From a bacterium (GTDB lineage: Archaea; Thermoplasmatota; Thermoplasmata; Lutacidiplasmatales; UBA184), in NCBI GenBank assembly GCA_027309555.1, contig DAIDCO010000014.1, positions 1 through 40,713 on the forward strand: a DNA stretch of 40,713 nucleotides, in the 5' to 3' direction. The notes below the pieces were generated by a model, which did no database searches, was not told the DNA's origin, and saw only the letters and a list, made by a program, of their open reading frames with translations. Positions 30,526 through 39,007 of this stretch are shown piece after piece (within the stretch, counting starts at the first letter, position 1; each line of letters begins with the position of its first letter). Made by a program: the position numbers and the translations under genes.

Positions 30526-33254
30526 ACGCCGCATCCCCGGCGACCCGGTACGATGTCCTGGTCCTCGGTGCCGGGGTCGGGGGGATGGAGTCGGCGCTCA
30601 CGCTCGGGGACATGGGGTACCAGGTCCTCGTCGTCGAGAAGGAGCCGAGCGTCGGCGGCCGGATGATCCTCCTCAGCAAGGTCTTCCCGACGCTCGACTG
30701 CGCGAGCTGCATCTCGACCCCCAAGATGGCGGCCGTGAACAACCACCCCCACGTACGGGCCCTCGTCTCCTCCGAAGTGAACGACATCACGCCACGGCCC
30801 GAAGGCGGATTTCTCGTCCACCTGACGCGCAAGCCGACGTTCGTGGACGCGGCGAAGTGCACGGGCTGCGCCCTCTGCGAGTCCGCGTGCACCGTCGCGG
30901 TCCCGGACGAGTTCAACTACGACCTGACGGCACGCCGGGCGGCGCACATCGCCTTCCCGCAGGCGGTTCCGAAGAAGGCGGTCATCACGCGCCGGGGCTC
31001 TTCCCCCTGTTCGTTCACCTGCCCCGCCGGCGTGAAGCCGCACGGCTACGTCTCGCTCGTGCGGTCCGGACAGTACGACGAGGCGTTCCGGCAGCATCTC
31101 GACGACGCTCCGCTCGTGGGGGTCCTGAGCCGCGCGTGCTACGCGCCGTGCGAGGAGGCCTGCTCGCGGAAGGAGCTCGAAGGACCGGTCTCCATCCGCG
31201 GGATCAAGCGGTTCATGTCGGACCGCTACTACGCCGCCCATCCCGTGCCCGAGTACGGGCCCCCCTCGGAGCGGAAAGGCGCCCGGGTCGCCATCGTGGG
31301 CAGCGGTCCGAGCGGGCTCGCGGCCGCCTTCGTCCTCGGACGGGCCGGGTACGACGTCACGGTCTTCGAGGCCGAGCAGGAGGCCGGCGGCATCCTGCGC
31401 TGGGGGATCCCTTCCTATCGCCTCCCGAAGGACGTGGTGGCGCGGGACCTCGCGAACATCACCGCGCTCGGGGTGAAGATCGAGACCGGCCACCGGGTGA
31501 CCTCCCTCGCCGAGCTCCAAGGGGCGGGATTCGGGGCGGTCTACCTCGCGACCGGCGATCGGGGCGGCCGCAAGCTCTCCGTGCCCGGCGAGGATCTCGC
31601 GGGCGTCTACGACGCGGTCGACTACCTGCACGAGCTCAACGCCGACCGCCCCCCCGACTTCTCGGGAAAGACGGTCATCGTGATCGGCGGGGGCAACGTC
31701 GCGATCGATTCGGCGCGCAGCGCCCGGCGCCTCGGCGCGCGGTCGGTCGAGCTCTTCTGCCTCGAGTCGAGGGCCGAGATGCCCGCCCACCCCTGGGAGA
31801 TCCAGGAGGCGGAAGAGGAGGGGGTCGTCGTCACGAACTCCTGGGGCGTCGGCCAGGTCCTCGGCTACGACCGCAAGGTCCTGGGAGTCGAGCTCGTCCG
31901 TTGCACCTCCGTCTTCGACGCGGAGCACCGGTTCCGGCCGACCTTCGACTCCTCCGTGCGCCAGAGCGTCCACGGCGAGGTCGTGATCACCGCGATCGGG
32001 CTCGCGCCCAACACGGGCGCCTTCGCCTCTCAGGTGGAGCTTCAGCGCAACGGCACCGTCAAGGTGGACCCCGAGACGCTCGCGACGAGCGTTCCGGGCG
32101 TCTTCGCGGGGGGCGACGCCGTCACGGGTCCAGCGATGATCGTGACCGCGATCGGCCAGGGAAAGCGCGCGGCGTTCTACATCGAACGGTTCCTGCGCGG
32201 GGAGCCGCTCGAGGGAGCCAAGTTCGACGACCGGCTGCCCGAGGTCGATGCCTCGACGGTCGCCGCCGAGGCGCGCCGCGACGCGGTGCCCCGACCGCCC
32301 GTTCCGATCCCGCGCCGGCCGGCCCTCGAGCGGGTCACGTCGTTCGAGCCGTACGAGGCCGTGCTGAGCGAGACCGAAGCGCGCACGAGCGCGAACCGGT
32401 GCTTGGACTGCGGCGTCTGCTCGGAGTGCCGCGAGTGCGTCCGCGCCTGCCCCGCGAACGCGATCGACCTTGACATGCGGGCGCGGACGGAGACGGTCGT
32501 GGTCCAGTCCGTCGCCCTCGCCACGGGATTCACCCCGTTCGATGCCCGCCAGAAGCCCGCGTTCGGCTTCGGTCGGTTCGCGAACGTGATCAACGGGCCG
32601 CAGATGGACCGGATCCTGGCCCCGACGCGCCCGTTCAACGCGGTCGTGCGACCCTCCGACGGGAAGGCGCCGAGCAACGTCGCGTTCGTCCTCTGCACCG
32701 GATCGCGGGACGAACAGGTCGGCAACCGGCTCTGCTCGCGCGTCTGCTGCATGTACTCGATGAAGCAGGCGCAGCTCCTCCTCGGCTCGTTGCCGCTCGC
32801 GGACGTCACGATCTACTACATCGACCTCCGCGCGTTCGGCAAGGGATACGAGGAGTTCCTCCAGCAGACGAAGGGCATGGGCGTGATCTTCCGCAAGGGG
32901 AAGGTCTCGCGGGTCGAAGAGACGGACGACCACGACCTCCTCGTCCACTACGAGGATATCGAAGGCGGCGGCGGGTCGACGGTCGCGCGGCACGACCTCG
33001 TGGTGCTCTCGACCGGCCTCCTCCCGAACCCGGGCGCCTTGGCCCTGTTCCCGAAGGGAGGTCTCGAGAAGGACGCGTACTCCTACGTCCGGGAGGTCAA
33101 CGAGGAGCTCGAGCCGGGGAAGACGACCCTCGAGGGGGTCTTCGTCATCGGGTCGGCGACCGCGGTCCGGGACATCCCGGACACGATCGTCCACTCCGAA
33201 GCGGCCTCCGCGCAGATCGCGGCGTACCTCAAGCGCGAGGGGGCGAAGGCATGA
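30522..33254 (+). CDS. hdrA: HdrA-like flavoprotein with inserted GltD/NfnB-type NAD(P)H module
   Basis: A 910-residue chimera. Residues 1-150 are the HdrA FAD start: GAGVGG 16-21, CASC 60-63, and CTGCALCESAC 113-123. Residues ~160-600 are a GltD/NfnB-like oxidoreductase: Cys-rich domain from C163, a second FAD motif VGSGPSG near 260 and an NAD(P) motif IGGGNVAID near 389. From 627 a six-cysteine stretch CLDCGVCSECRECVRACP precedes the rest of HdrA, with CTGSRDE near 725 and CSRVCCMYSMKQA. HdrA proteins house the bifurcating flavin in HdrABC; NfnB-type modules exchange electrons with NAD(P)H. The protein could couple NAD(P)H, ferredoxin and a sulfur substrate. It overlaps both neighbours by 4 nt. 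The long thioredoxin-like HdrA N-terminus is absent here and present in the next gene. Confidence 0.9.
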   Translation: MNAASPATRYDVLVLGAGVGGMESALTLGDMGYQVLVVEKEPSVGGRMILLSKVFPTLDCASCISTPKMAAVNNHPHVRALVSSEVNDITPRPEGGFLVHLTRKPTFVDAAKCTGCALCESACTVAVPDEFNYDLTARRAAHIAFPQAVPKKAVITRRGSSPCSFTCPAGVKPHGYVSLVRSGQYDEAFRQHLDDAPLVGVLSRACYAPCEEACSRKELEGPVSIRGIKRFMSDRYYAAHPVPEYGPPSERKGARVAIVGSGPSGLAAAFVLGRAGYDVTVFEAEQEAGGILRWGIPSYRLPKDVVARDLANITALGVKIETGHRVTSLAELQGAGFGAVYLATGDRGGRKLSVPGEDLAGVYDAVDYLHELNADRPPDFSGKTVIVIGGGNVAIDSARSARRLGARSVELFCLESRAEMPAHPWEIQEAEEEGVVVTNSWGVGQVLGYDRKVLGVELVRCTSVFDAEHRFRPTFDSSVRQSVHGEVVITAIGLAPNTGAFASQVELQRNGTVKVDPETLATSVPGVFAGGDAVTGPAMIVTAIGQGKRAAFYIERFLRGEPLEGAKFDDRLPEVDASTVAAEARRDAVPRPPVPIPRRPALERVTSFEPYEAVLSETEARTSANRCLDCGVCSECRECVRACPANAIDLDMRARTETVVVQSVALATGFTPFDARQKPAFGFGRFANVINGPQMDRILAPTRPFNAVVRPSDGKAPSNVAFVLCTGSRDEQVGNRLCSRVCCMYSMKQAQLLLGSLPLADVTIYYIDLRAFGKGYEEFLQQTKGMGVIFRKGKVSRVEETDDHDLLVHYEDIEGGGGSTVARHDLVVLSTGLLPNPGALALFPKGGLEKDAYSYVREVNEELEPGKTTLEGVFVIGSATAVRDIPDTIVHSEAASAQIAAYLKREGAKA

Positions 33255-34972
33255 CCGGCCGCAAGATCGGCGTCGTCGTCTGCGAGTGCGGCGGCAACAT
33301 CTCCGACTACGTCGACACCGAGAAGGTGCGCGCGGCGATTGCGCAGGAAGGGGACGTCGTCTCCTCCCACGTCCAGATGTTCGCCTGCTCGGACGCGGCC
33401 CAGCAGGACGCGATCCGCGAGATCCGGGAAAAGAAGCTCGACGGGATCGTCGTCTGCTCTTGCTCGCCGAAGCTTCACACGGCGACGTTCCGCGCGATGG
33501 CGGAACGGGCCGGGCTGAACCCGTACGAGTACACCCAGGTCAACATCCGCGAGCAGGACTCCTGGGCGCACACGCACGACCGCGAGGGGGCTACGGAAAA
33601 AGCGATCGAGCTCGCCCGGGCGGGCGTCGCGAAGACCGCGCTCTCCGAGCCGCTCGTCCGCCGACGGGTGGAGACGCTGCCGCAGGCGGTGGTAGTGGGG
33701 GCCGGGATCGCGGGCCTGCGGGCCGCGGTCGCCCTTTCCGACCTCGGTGTCTCCGTCCACTTGGTCGAAAAGGCAACCGCCCCCGGAGGGCAGGTCGCTC
33801 GATGGGGGAGCCTCTTCCCGAACGACAAGGTCGGCCGGGGGCTCGTCGACGAGCTCCTCAACGAGGTGCGCCGCCGCGAGAACATCCAGCTTTACCTTTC
33901 GACCGAGCTGGTCGAGAAGTCAGGGCGCCTCGGCGCCTTCGACGTCACGCTCCGGACCGCGACCGGGGCGGTCATACCGCTCAAGGTCGGCGCGATCGTG
34001 GTCGCGACCGGCTTCGACCCCTACGCCCCGTCCACCGGGGAGTTCGGCTACGGACTCGACGGCGTGGTCACGCTACCGGAGTTCAAGGAGCTCCTCGCGG
34101 CCCATCCCGCCCGCCTGACCTACCGGGGCCGGGACGTCCGGACGGTCGCGTACGTCTACTGCGTGGGGTCGCGCGAGACCGCACCCGGTTCTCCCCGGAC
34201 CTACTGCTCCCGCTACTGCTGCAGCGCCACCTCGCACATCGCGACGGTCGTCAACGGGCTCGACCCCTCGGTCCACCAGTTCCACCTCTTCCGGGACATC
34301 CGGACCTACGGCAAGTACGAGGCGCTCTACGAGAAGGCGCTCCGGGGCGGGTCGGTGTACCTCCGCTACTCGGAGGAGAGCCCGCCGACCGTGACCGAGG
34401 AGAACGGCGGTCTGGTCGTGAAGGTCCGCGATCAACTGCTGGCGGGGGAGGAAGTGGAGATCCGTCCCGACCTTGTCGTCCTCGTCACCGGCATGGTCCC
34501 CCGCGCGAACGACCCGCTCGTTCATGCGCTCAAGCTTCCGGTCGGCCAGGACGGGTTCTTCCGCGAAGTGCACGTCAAGCTGCGACCGGTCGAGACGGTC
34601 CTCGACGGGGTCTTCATCGTGGGCGCGTCGCAGGGTCCGAAGAACGTCGCGGAGAGCGTCGCCTCCTCCCTCGCGGGGGTCGCGAAGACCGGGGCGCTGC
34701 TCCTCAAGGGGTACGTCGATCTCGACCCGTTGGTCGCCCGGGTGGAACCGAACCTCTGCGCATGGTGCGACGAGTGCACGAAGGCCTGCCCGTACGGCGC
34801 GATCGACCGCGTGCGCCAGGGCGAGACGGAGGTCGCCGAGGTCAATGGGGTCCTCTGCAAGGGCGAAGGGGCGTGCGTGCCGGCCTGCCCGAAGGAGGCG
34901 ATCAGCCTCCTCGGCTACTCGAACGCGCAGATCTCCTCGATGATCGACGCGCTCGTGAAGGAGGCGACATGA
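33251..34972 (+). CDS. hdrA: Second HdrA-like subunit
   Basis: A 573-residue HdrA homologue. It begins with the HdrA N-terminal domain (KIGVVVCECGGNISDYVD and VVCSCSPKLHTATFR). The FAD motif VVGAGIAGLRAAVAL follows near 150, then CVGSRETAPG, CSRYCCSATSH and the C-terminal flavin-binding part. Two ferredoxin motifs end the protein. The first is complete (C503, C506, C509, C513), while the second reads CKGEGACVPACP, with Glu539 in place of the second cysteine. It overlaps the preceding hdrA and the following gene by 4 nt each. Two different HdrA-like proteins in one operon suggest a heteromeric complex, the first carrying the NAD(P)H site. Confidence 0.9.
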   Translation: MTGRKIGVVVCECGGNISDYVDTEKVRAAIAQEGDVVSSHVQMFACSDAAQQDAIREIREKKLDGIVVCSCSPKLHTATFRAMAERAGLNPYEYTQVNIREQDSWAHTHDREGATEKAIELARAGVAKTALSEPLVRRRVETLPQAVVVGAGIAGLRAAVALSDLGVSVHLVEKATAPGGQVARWGSLFPNDKVGRGLVDELLNEVRRRENIQLYLSTELVEKSGRLGAFDVTLRTATGAVIPLKVGAIVVATGFDPYAPSTGEFGYGLDGVVTLPEFKELLAAHPARLTYRGRDVRTVAYVYCVGSRETAPGSPRTYCSRYCCSATSHIATVVNGLDPSVHQFHLFRDIRTYGKYEALYEKALRGGSVYLRYSEESPPTVTEENGGLVVKVRDQLLAGEEVEIRPDLVVLVTGMVPRANDPLVHALKLPVGQDGFFREVHVKLRPVETVLDGVFIVGASQGPKNVAESVASSLAGVAKTGALLLKGYVDLDPLVARVEPNLCAWCDECTKACPYGAIDRVRQGETEVAEVNGVLCKGEGACVPACPKEAISLLGYSNAQISSMIDALVKEAT

Positions 34973-35220
34973 CAGGAAAGGCGAACTTGAGGAACCTTCG
35001 CGAGGTCCTCCGGGACGAGATGGTCGAGCGCGACCGCGTCGCCGAGCTCCTGCGCGGGGGCGCGAAGACCCTTCCCGAGATCGCCTCGGCGCTCGGCGCG
35101 CCCGAGGAGGAGGTCACGAAGTGGGTGATGGCGATGCGCCGATACGGCCGGATCCACGACCTCCCGAAAGCGCGCGCCGACGACTACTACCGCTACGAGC
35201 TCACGGGAGGTCCGAAATGA
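34969..35220 (+). CDS. Small helix-turn-helix-like protein within the Hdr operon
   Basis: An 83-residue product. RVAELLRGGAKTLPEIASAL, then GAPEEEVTKWVMAMRRYGRI is a clear winged-helix-type pattern (helix, turn, recognition helix), ending in KARADDYYRYEL. It has no cysteines. It overlaps the second hdrA and hdrC by 4 nt each, so it is made with the complex. It may be a regulator of the operon, or a small wHTH-fold structural subunit, since similar small proteins are encoded between hdr genes elsewhere; the sequence cannot decide. Confidence 0.75.
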   Translation: MTGKANLRNLREVLRDEMVERDRVAELLRGGAKTLPEIASALGAPEEEVTKWVMAMRRYGRIHDLPKARADDYYRYELTGGPK

Positions 35221-35525
35221 AGGTCGATCCCGATTTCCTCACAGCGCTGAACCTCGGCGGAGGGTTCGACGCGCGGATGTGCATGAACTGCGGCACCTGC
35301 ACGGCGCTCTGCCCGCTCGGCGTCGAGCTCCTGCCCCGGAAGCTGTTCCGGTACGCGCTGCTCGGCGATCGCGACCGGGTCCTCGGCCAGACGGAGACGA
35401 TCTTCAGCTGCCTGCTCTGCCGCATGTGCGAGTCGAACTGCCCCGCCGGCGTGCACATCGCGGAGAACGTACGGACGCTCCGGACGTACATCAATCGCGA
35501 GATACACGCGCTCGCGGAGGCGTGA
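35217..35525 (+). CDS. hdrC: HdrC-like ferredoxin subunit
   Basis: A 102-residue protein with two complete [4Fe-4S] motifs: C22, C25, C28, C32 (CMNCGTCTALCP) and C65, C68, C71, C75 (CLLCRMCESNCP), separated by the HdrC helical linker with PRKLFRYALLGDRD. It shuttles electrons between HdrA and HdrB. The length is short but typical of a cytosolic HdrC without membrane anchor. It overlaps the HTH gene by 4 nt and is followed 7 nt later by the HdrB-like gene. Confidence 0.92.
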   Translation: MKVDPDFLTALNLGGGFDARMCMNCGTCTALCPLGVELLPRKLFRYALLGDRDRVLGQTETIFSCLLCRMCESNCPAGVHIAENVRTLRTYINREIHALAEA

Positions 35526-35532
35526 GGCGACC

Positions 35533-36507
35533 ATGCCCGTTCCGATCAAGAGCACCCTCGGGATCCTCGGGGATAATCTCCGGAAGCGCCACAGCGCGCT
35601 CCCCCTCGGCCGGCGCAAGGTCACCGCCTGGACCCGCGGCCTCGGGATCCCTCGCGGCGGCAAGACCGTCCTCTACACTGGCCAGATGTGGCAGATGGTG
35701 CCCGCGATCAACGCCATGAGCCGTCAGCTCGCGAAGTACGAGCACTCCCGCATGGGTTTCCTCTTCGGCTTCGCGCGGTCGATGAACAAGCTGGTCAACC
35801 TGACCCCGCTCCTGGCCCGCACGAGCGCCCGAGAGCGGGAGGAGTACGACCGGCGCCTGCGGAACATCGCTCGCCTGCTCAAGGCAGCCGGGGTCGAGTT
35901 CGGCTACCTCTACGAGAACGACCTCTATGCGGGGGGTCTCGCCCATGACGAGGGGCTCGACCGGGGGTTCGTCGCGCACGCCGAGCGGGTCTCCGAAAAC
36001 CTCCGGCGCGCCGGCGTCGAGCGCGTGATCACCGTCGACCCCCACACGACCAACATGCTGCGGAGTGTCTATCCCAAGGTCGTGCCCGGTTTCTCGATCG
36101 CGGTGAAGAGCTATCTCGAAGTGCTCGCGGAGCGGGATTTCGCCCGGCGACGGTCGGTGGACCGCACCGCCACGATCCACGACTCCTGTGTCTACGCCCG
36201 CTACGAAGGGGTCGTCGACCAGCCCCGGAAGCTTCTGGCGGGAGCGGGGGTCCGCCTCTCCGAGCCCGAGCTCTCGGGAACGCTCACGTTCTGCTGCGGC
36301 GGGCCGCTCGAGACGCTCTTCCCGGGAAAGTCGGCCGAGATCGCGACGCGCCGTATCGAGCAGTTGGGGTCGGTGAACCGCCAGGTCGTGACGGCCTGCC
36401 CGCTCTGCCTCGCGAACCTCTCCCGCGTCGCGCCGCCCGAGACCGAGGTTCGGGACATCTCCGACTACCTGGCCGAGGCCTACTGTCCGACGGAGGCCCC
36501 CGCGTAA
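35533..36507 (+). CDS. hdrB: HdrB-like CCG-domain protein with one intact cysteine motif
   Basis: A 324-residue protein of the CCG (cysteine-rich) domain family, the catalytic-type subunit of Hdr-like enzymes. The second CCG motif is intact: C219 (HDSCVYARY), C254-C255 (FCCGGP) and C289/C292 (CPLCLANL). In the first half LYTGQMWQMVP, near residue 48, stands where YTGCMYQ-type cysteines occur in related proteins, and no other cysteines appear in the N-terminal half. Only one noncubane-type cluster is therefore expected. It is the last gene of the operon. In methanogen HdrB two such clusters cleave CoM-S-S-CoB; with one, a different disulfide or persulfide substrate is likely (inference). Confidence 0.85.
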   Translation: MPVPIKSTLGILGDNLRKRHSALPLGRRKVTAWTRGLGIPRGGKTVLYTGQMWQMVPAINAMSRQLAKYEHSRMGFLFGFARSMNKLVNLTPLLARTSAREREEYDRRLRNIARLLKAAGVEFGYLYENDLYAGGLAHDEGLDRGFVAHAERVSENLRRAGVERVITVDPHTTNMLRSVYPKVVPGFSIAVKSYLEVLAERDFARRRSVDRTATIHDSCVYARYEGVVDQPRKLLAGAGVRLSEPELSGTLTFCCGGPLETLFPGKSAEIATRRIEQLGSVNRQVVTACPLCLANLSRVAPPETEVRDISDYLAEAYCPTEAPA

Positions 36508-37139
36508 GGGGCTGCCCGGATGGGCCGGACGGCGATGCTTCGGCAGGCCCCGCTGCTCCCGTCGAGAAGCTCTGGCGCGGCCCACGCGATCCCATGGGCA
36601 GGCGGGGCACAACTCGGGGTCCGGTCGGTCAGCGCAAACGTCGGAGAGGGGACCTCACTCGATCGTTCCCACTTCCCTCTCTACGGCCGCGAGGCGCCCG
36701 TCAGGGTCCCACCTCACCCACGATCGGCAGCCGCCCGGAGCGGTCCGCTCTCGGCTCGAAACCGAAGCGCCCCCGCGGTGGCGACATCGATATGCGGCCC
36801 CACTATTCTTGTTTCTACGGACCTACTCTTCGGTGACCGGTCCCCGCCCCTCCCGGGACCGGATCGGAGGAGCTCCGCCGGGGAGGCCTCCGCGAGGCTG
36901 TGCGGGGGGAGAGCGGAGGATTTCCCATCGCCCCAAGGCGTCGTCGGATCCGGGCCCGACGGGAATGTCCCCACCGGGTCAACTACCGCGACGTTCGACC
37001 GGAAGCGCCTATGGCGGATCGAGGCCATCGCCCTCGATGCCGGAATCCCTGGCAGGGAAATGTAGACCCCCAGTGCTTGGCTTTATCTCCCCGAGAGACG
37101 GTGGAGGGCGGTCGATGCCATCGCTGGAATGGAATATCG
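36508..37139. other. Gene-free gap with one hairpin
   Basis: About 630 nt with no recognisable gene; the open frames are low-complexity. CCGGTCCC (36837-36844) pairs with GGGACCGG (36855-36862). A pyrimidine-rich, A/T-richer stretch at about 36799-36830 could hold a terminator for the Hdr operon or a promoter. Confidence 0.35.
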
Positions 37140-38630
37140 ATGAGTGCCATCCTCGACCTCCCGACTGAGGTCTACACATTCCTCAGCCGGCCGGCGCCGC
37201 AGACGATGCTCCTCCGGGGCCCTCCGGGTTCCGGGAAGACGACCCTCTCGCTCTCGTTGCTCGAGAACTTCCGGGGGGGTCGCTTCCTCATCTCGAGCCG
37301 GGTTTCGGCCGACGAGCTAGCACGCGAGTTTCCCTGGGTCGCGAATGGTAGCAGCATCCAGCTCGTCGACGTCACCCAGCGTTCCGGTACGCTCAAGGAG
37401 GCGGGACAGGTCATCTCCCACCTCGGCGACCTGATTCACGATCCGGACAAGGAGGAGGGTCTCCGGGGCCTGTGGCTTCCCCAACCCGTCCAGGAGGCGT
37501 GGAGCCGCGCCGACCCGGGCCACCCCTGCATGATCGTCATCGATTCCTGGGACGCGCTCGTCGAGCGGTACCTGGGAACCGCTGTTACGGGAAACGAACT
37601 TCCCGACCGGAGCGAGCTGGAGCGTCTCCTGCTCGACCAGATGAGCCGGGGTCCGATCTTCCTGGTGCTGGTCGTCGAGCGATCCGAGCGATCCCAACTC
37701 GACTACCTGGTCAACGCGGTCCTCGAGAGCGCCTCCAACGGCCAGACGGGACGCCCCGAGCGCTGGCTCTACCTCCGCAAGCTCCGGGGGACTCGAATCG
37801 ACAGCCCGGTCTATCCGTTCACGCTCGATGGAGCCCGGTTCCAGTGCATCGCACCGATGCCGGCGGGCCTGCTCGGCCGTAACCTCCTCCCCGAGGCCGA
37901 ACCGGAGGTTGTTCCCGGGACCCTCTGGCCCGGATGCTCGGACTTTGCCGCTGCCTTTGGCCGTCTTCGGGTCGGCCACCTCACGCTGGTGGAGCGGGAC
38001 CTCTCCGTGCCGACCGAAGCGCTGACCTTGCTGGTCCGCCCGATGGCGGGCCACGTGGCCCGAAACGGAGGACGCGTTCTCCACATCCTGCCCCCTAACA
38101 TCGGAACGGAGGAGGTGCTCCGGATGTACCGGGAGCTCCTTACCCGCGAGCAGATAGTCCGGCAGGTCCGGTTCCAGCTGAGCGCCCCCTTCCCGGACGT
38201 GCCGGAGGATCTGGCCAGGACGGTCATCCCTCCCCCGGTCTCCGACAGTCGAGGGACCGAGCCCCGGACTCCCGAGGCGGCCCGATTCCTGCAGGAGGCC
38301 GGCCGGCCGGGGTCGGCCAACCTTTCCATCGTCTGGGTCTCGGCGCTCCGGGCATTCGCCGCCGCCCGGGGCATCGACTACAGCCCGGATACGCTGCCCG
38401 GGCAGGCCTTCGCCTACTTGTCCGGCGCCCCTGCCCACTCGGTCTTCCTCGGACCGGACAACGACCCGCTGACCGCCTGCCTCCGAACGATGGCGGCGAT
38501 CCGGATCCGCTTGACGTCGAACGCGGGCCGAGTTTTTGCCTGGGGAGAGCAACCCACGACGCCGTCGTTCGTCCTCTCCGAGGGAGACGACGCCACGGGG
38601 AAGCCCTACCGCCTTCTCCGGGTCGTCTGA
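37140..38630 (+). CDS. KaiC/GvpD-like P-loop ATPase
   Basis: A 496-residue product. An N-terminal RecA/KaiC-like NTPase shows a full Walker A, LLRGPPGSGKTTLSLSLL (residues ~24-41), and a Walker B-like CMIVIDSWDAL near 130. A sensor region around IFLVLVVERSERSQLDYLV follows. The C-terminal half (from ~270) has no motif I recognise and may be a dimerisation or partner domain, as in archaeal GvpD-like proteins. The ATG at 37140 places the ATPase directly at the N-terminus. Unlike the coiled-coil protein at 7.9-10.6 kb its Walker A is intact. A role in signal transduction or transcription regulation is possible; no gvp genes are present. Confidence 0.75.
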   Translation: MSAILDLPTEVYTFLSRPAPQTMLLRGPPGSGKTTLSLSLLENFRGGRFLISSRVSADELAREFPWVANGSSIQLVDVTQRSGTLKEAGQVISHLGDLIHDPDKEEGLRGLWLPQPVQEAWSRADPGHPCMIVIDSWDALVERYLGTAVTGNELPDRSELERLLLDQMSRGPIFLVLVVERSERSQLDYLVNAVLESASNGQTGRPERWLYLRKLRGTRIDSPVYPFTLDGARFQCIAPMPAGLLGRNLLPEAEPEVVPGTLWPGCSDFAAAFGRLRVGHLTLVERDLSVPTEALTLLVRPMAGHVARNGGRVLHILPPNIGTEEVLRMYRELLTREQIVRQVRFQLSAPFPDVPEDLARTVIPPPVSDSRGTEPRTPEAARFLQEAGRPGSANLSIVWVSALRAFAAARGIDYSPDTLPGQAFAYLSGAPAHSVFLGPDNDPLTACLRTMAAIRIRLTSNAGRVFAWGEQPTTPSFVLSEGDDATGKPYRLLRVV

Positions 38631-39007
38631 CCCGGCCAGCTTTCCGGCTGGGTCCTCGCACCGTACACGTCCGCGGTTGCGGATGCCACGCGAGGCCCGC
38701 GACGGAGGACGGGCGGGCCTGTTCGAGATTCGGTACCGTCACCCCAGATTCCGTGGTGCGATGGACCGGTGCGAGCCGACCGGATGTCGGGGAGTAGCGT
38801 TTCCTGCGACCGTCCACGAACCCGACGCTGGGGAGCAAGGGCGCGTGGGTCTGCGATGGGTGACTGCCCGCGGCCGCGGGGAGACTGAACTCGCCGCCGA
38901 GTATCCGGGGCCGGGCCCTACCGTCCCGGTCCGAAAGAGCCCGTTGCTGAAGCGCCCCGTGAGAAGCGAGAAGTATCGCCGCCGGATCGCGGACTCGGTG
39001 ACCGGGG
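38631..39007. other. Gap without a confident gene
   Basis: A short stem CCAGC/GCTGG just after the ATPase stop (about 38636-38651) may assist termination. A plus-strand frame from an ATG at 38682 stays open into the next gene but is not recognisable. Confidence 0.3.

Noticed and set aside
30306-33194. 962-codon minus-strand open frame opposite hdrA
   Set aside because: Antisense shadow of a motif-rich gene; its translation is charged and low in complexity.
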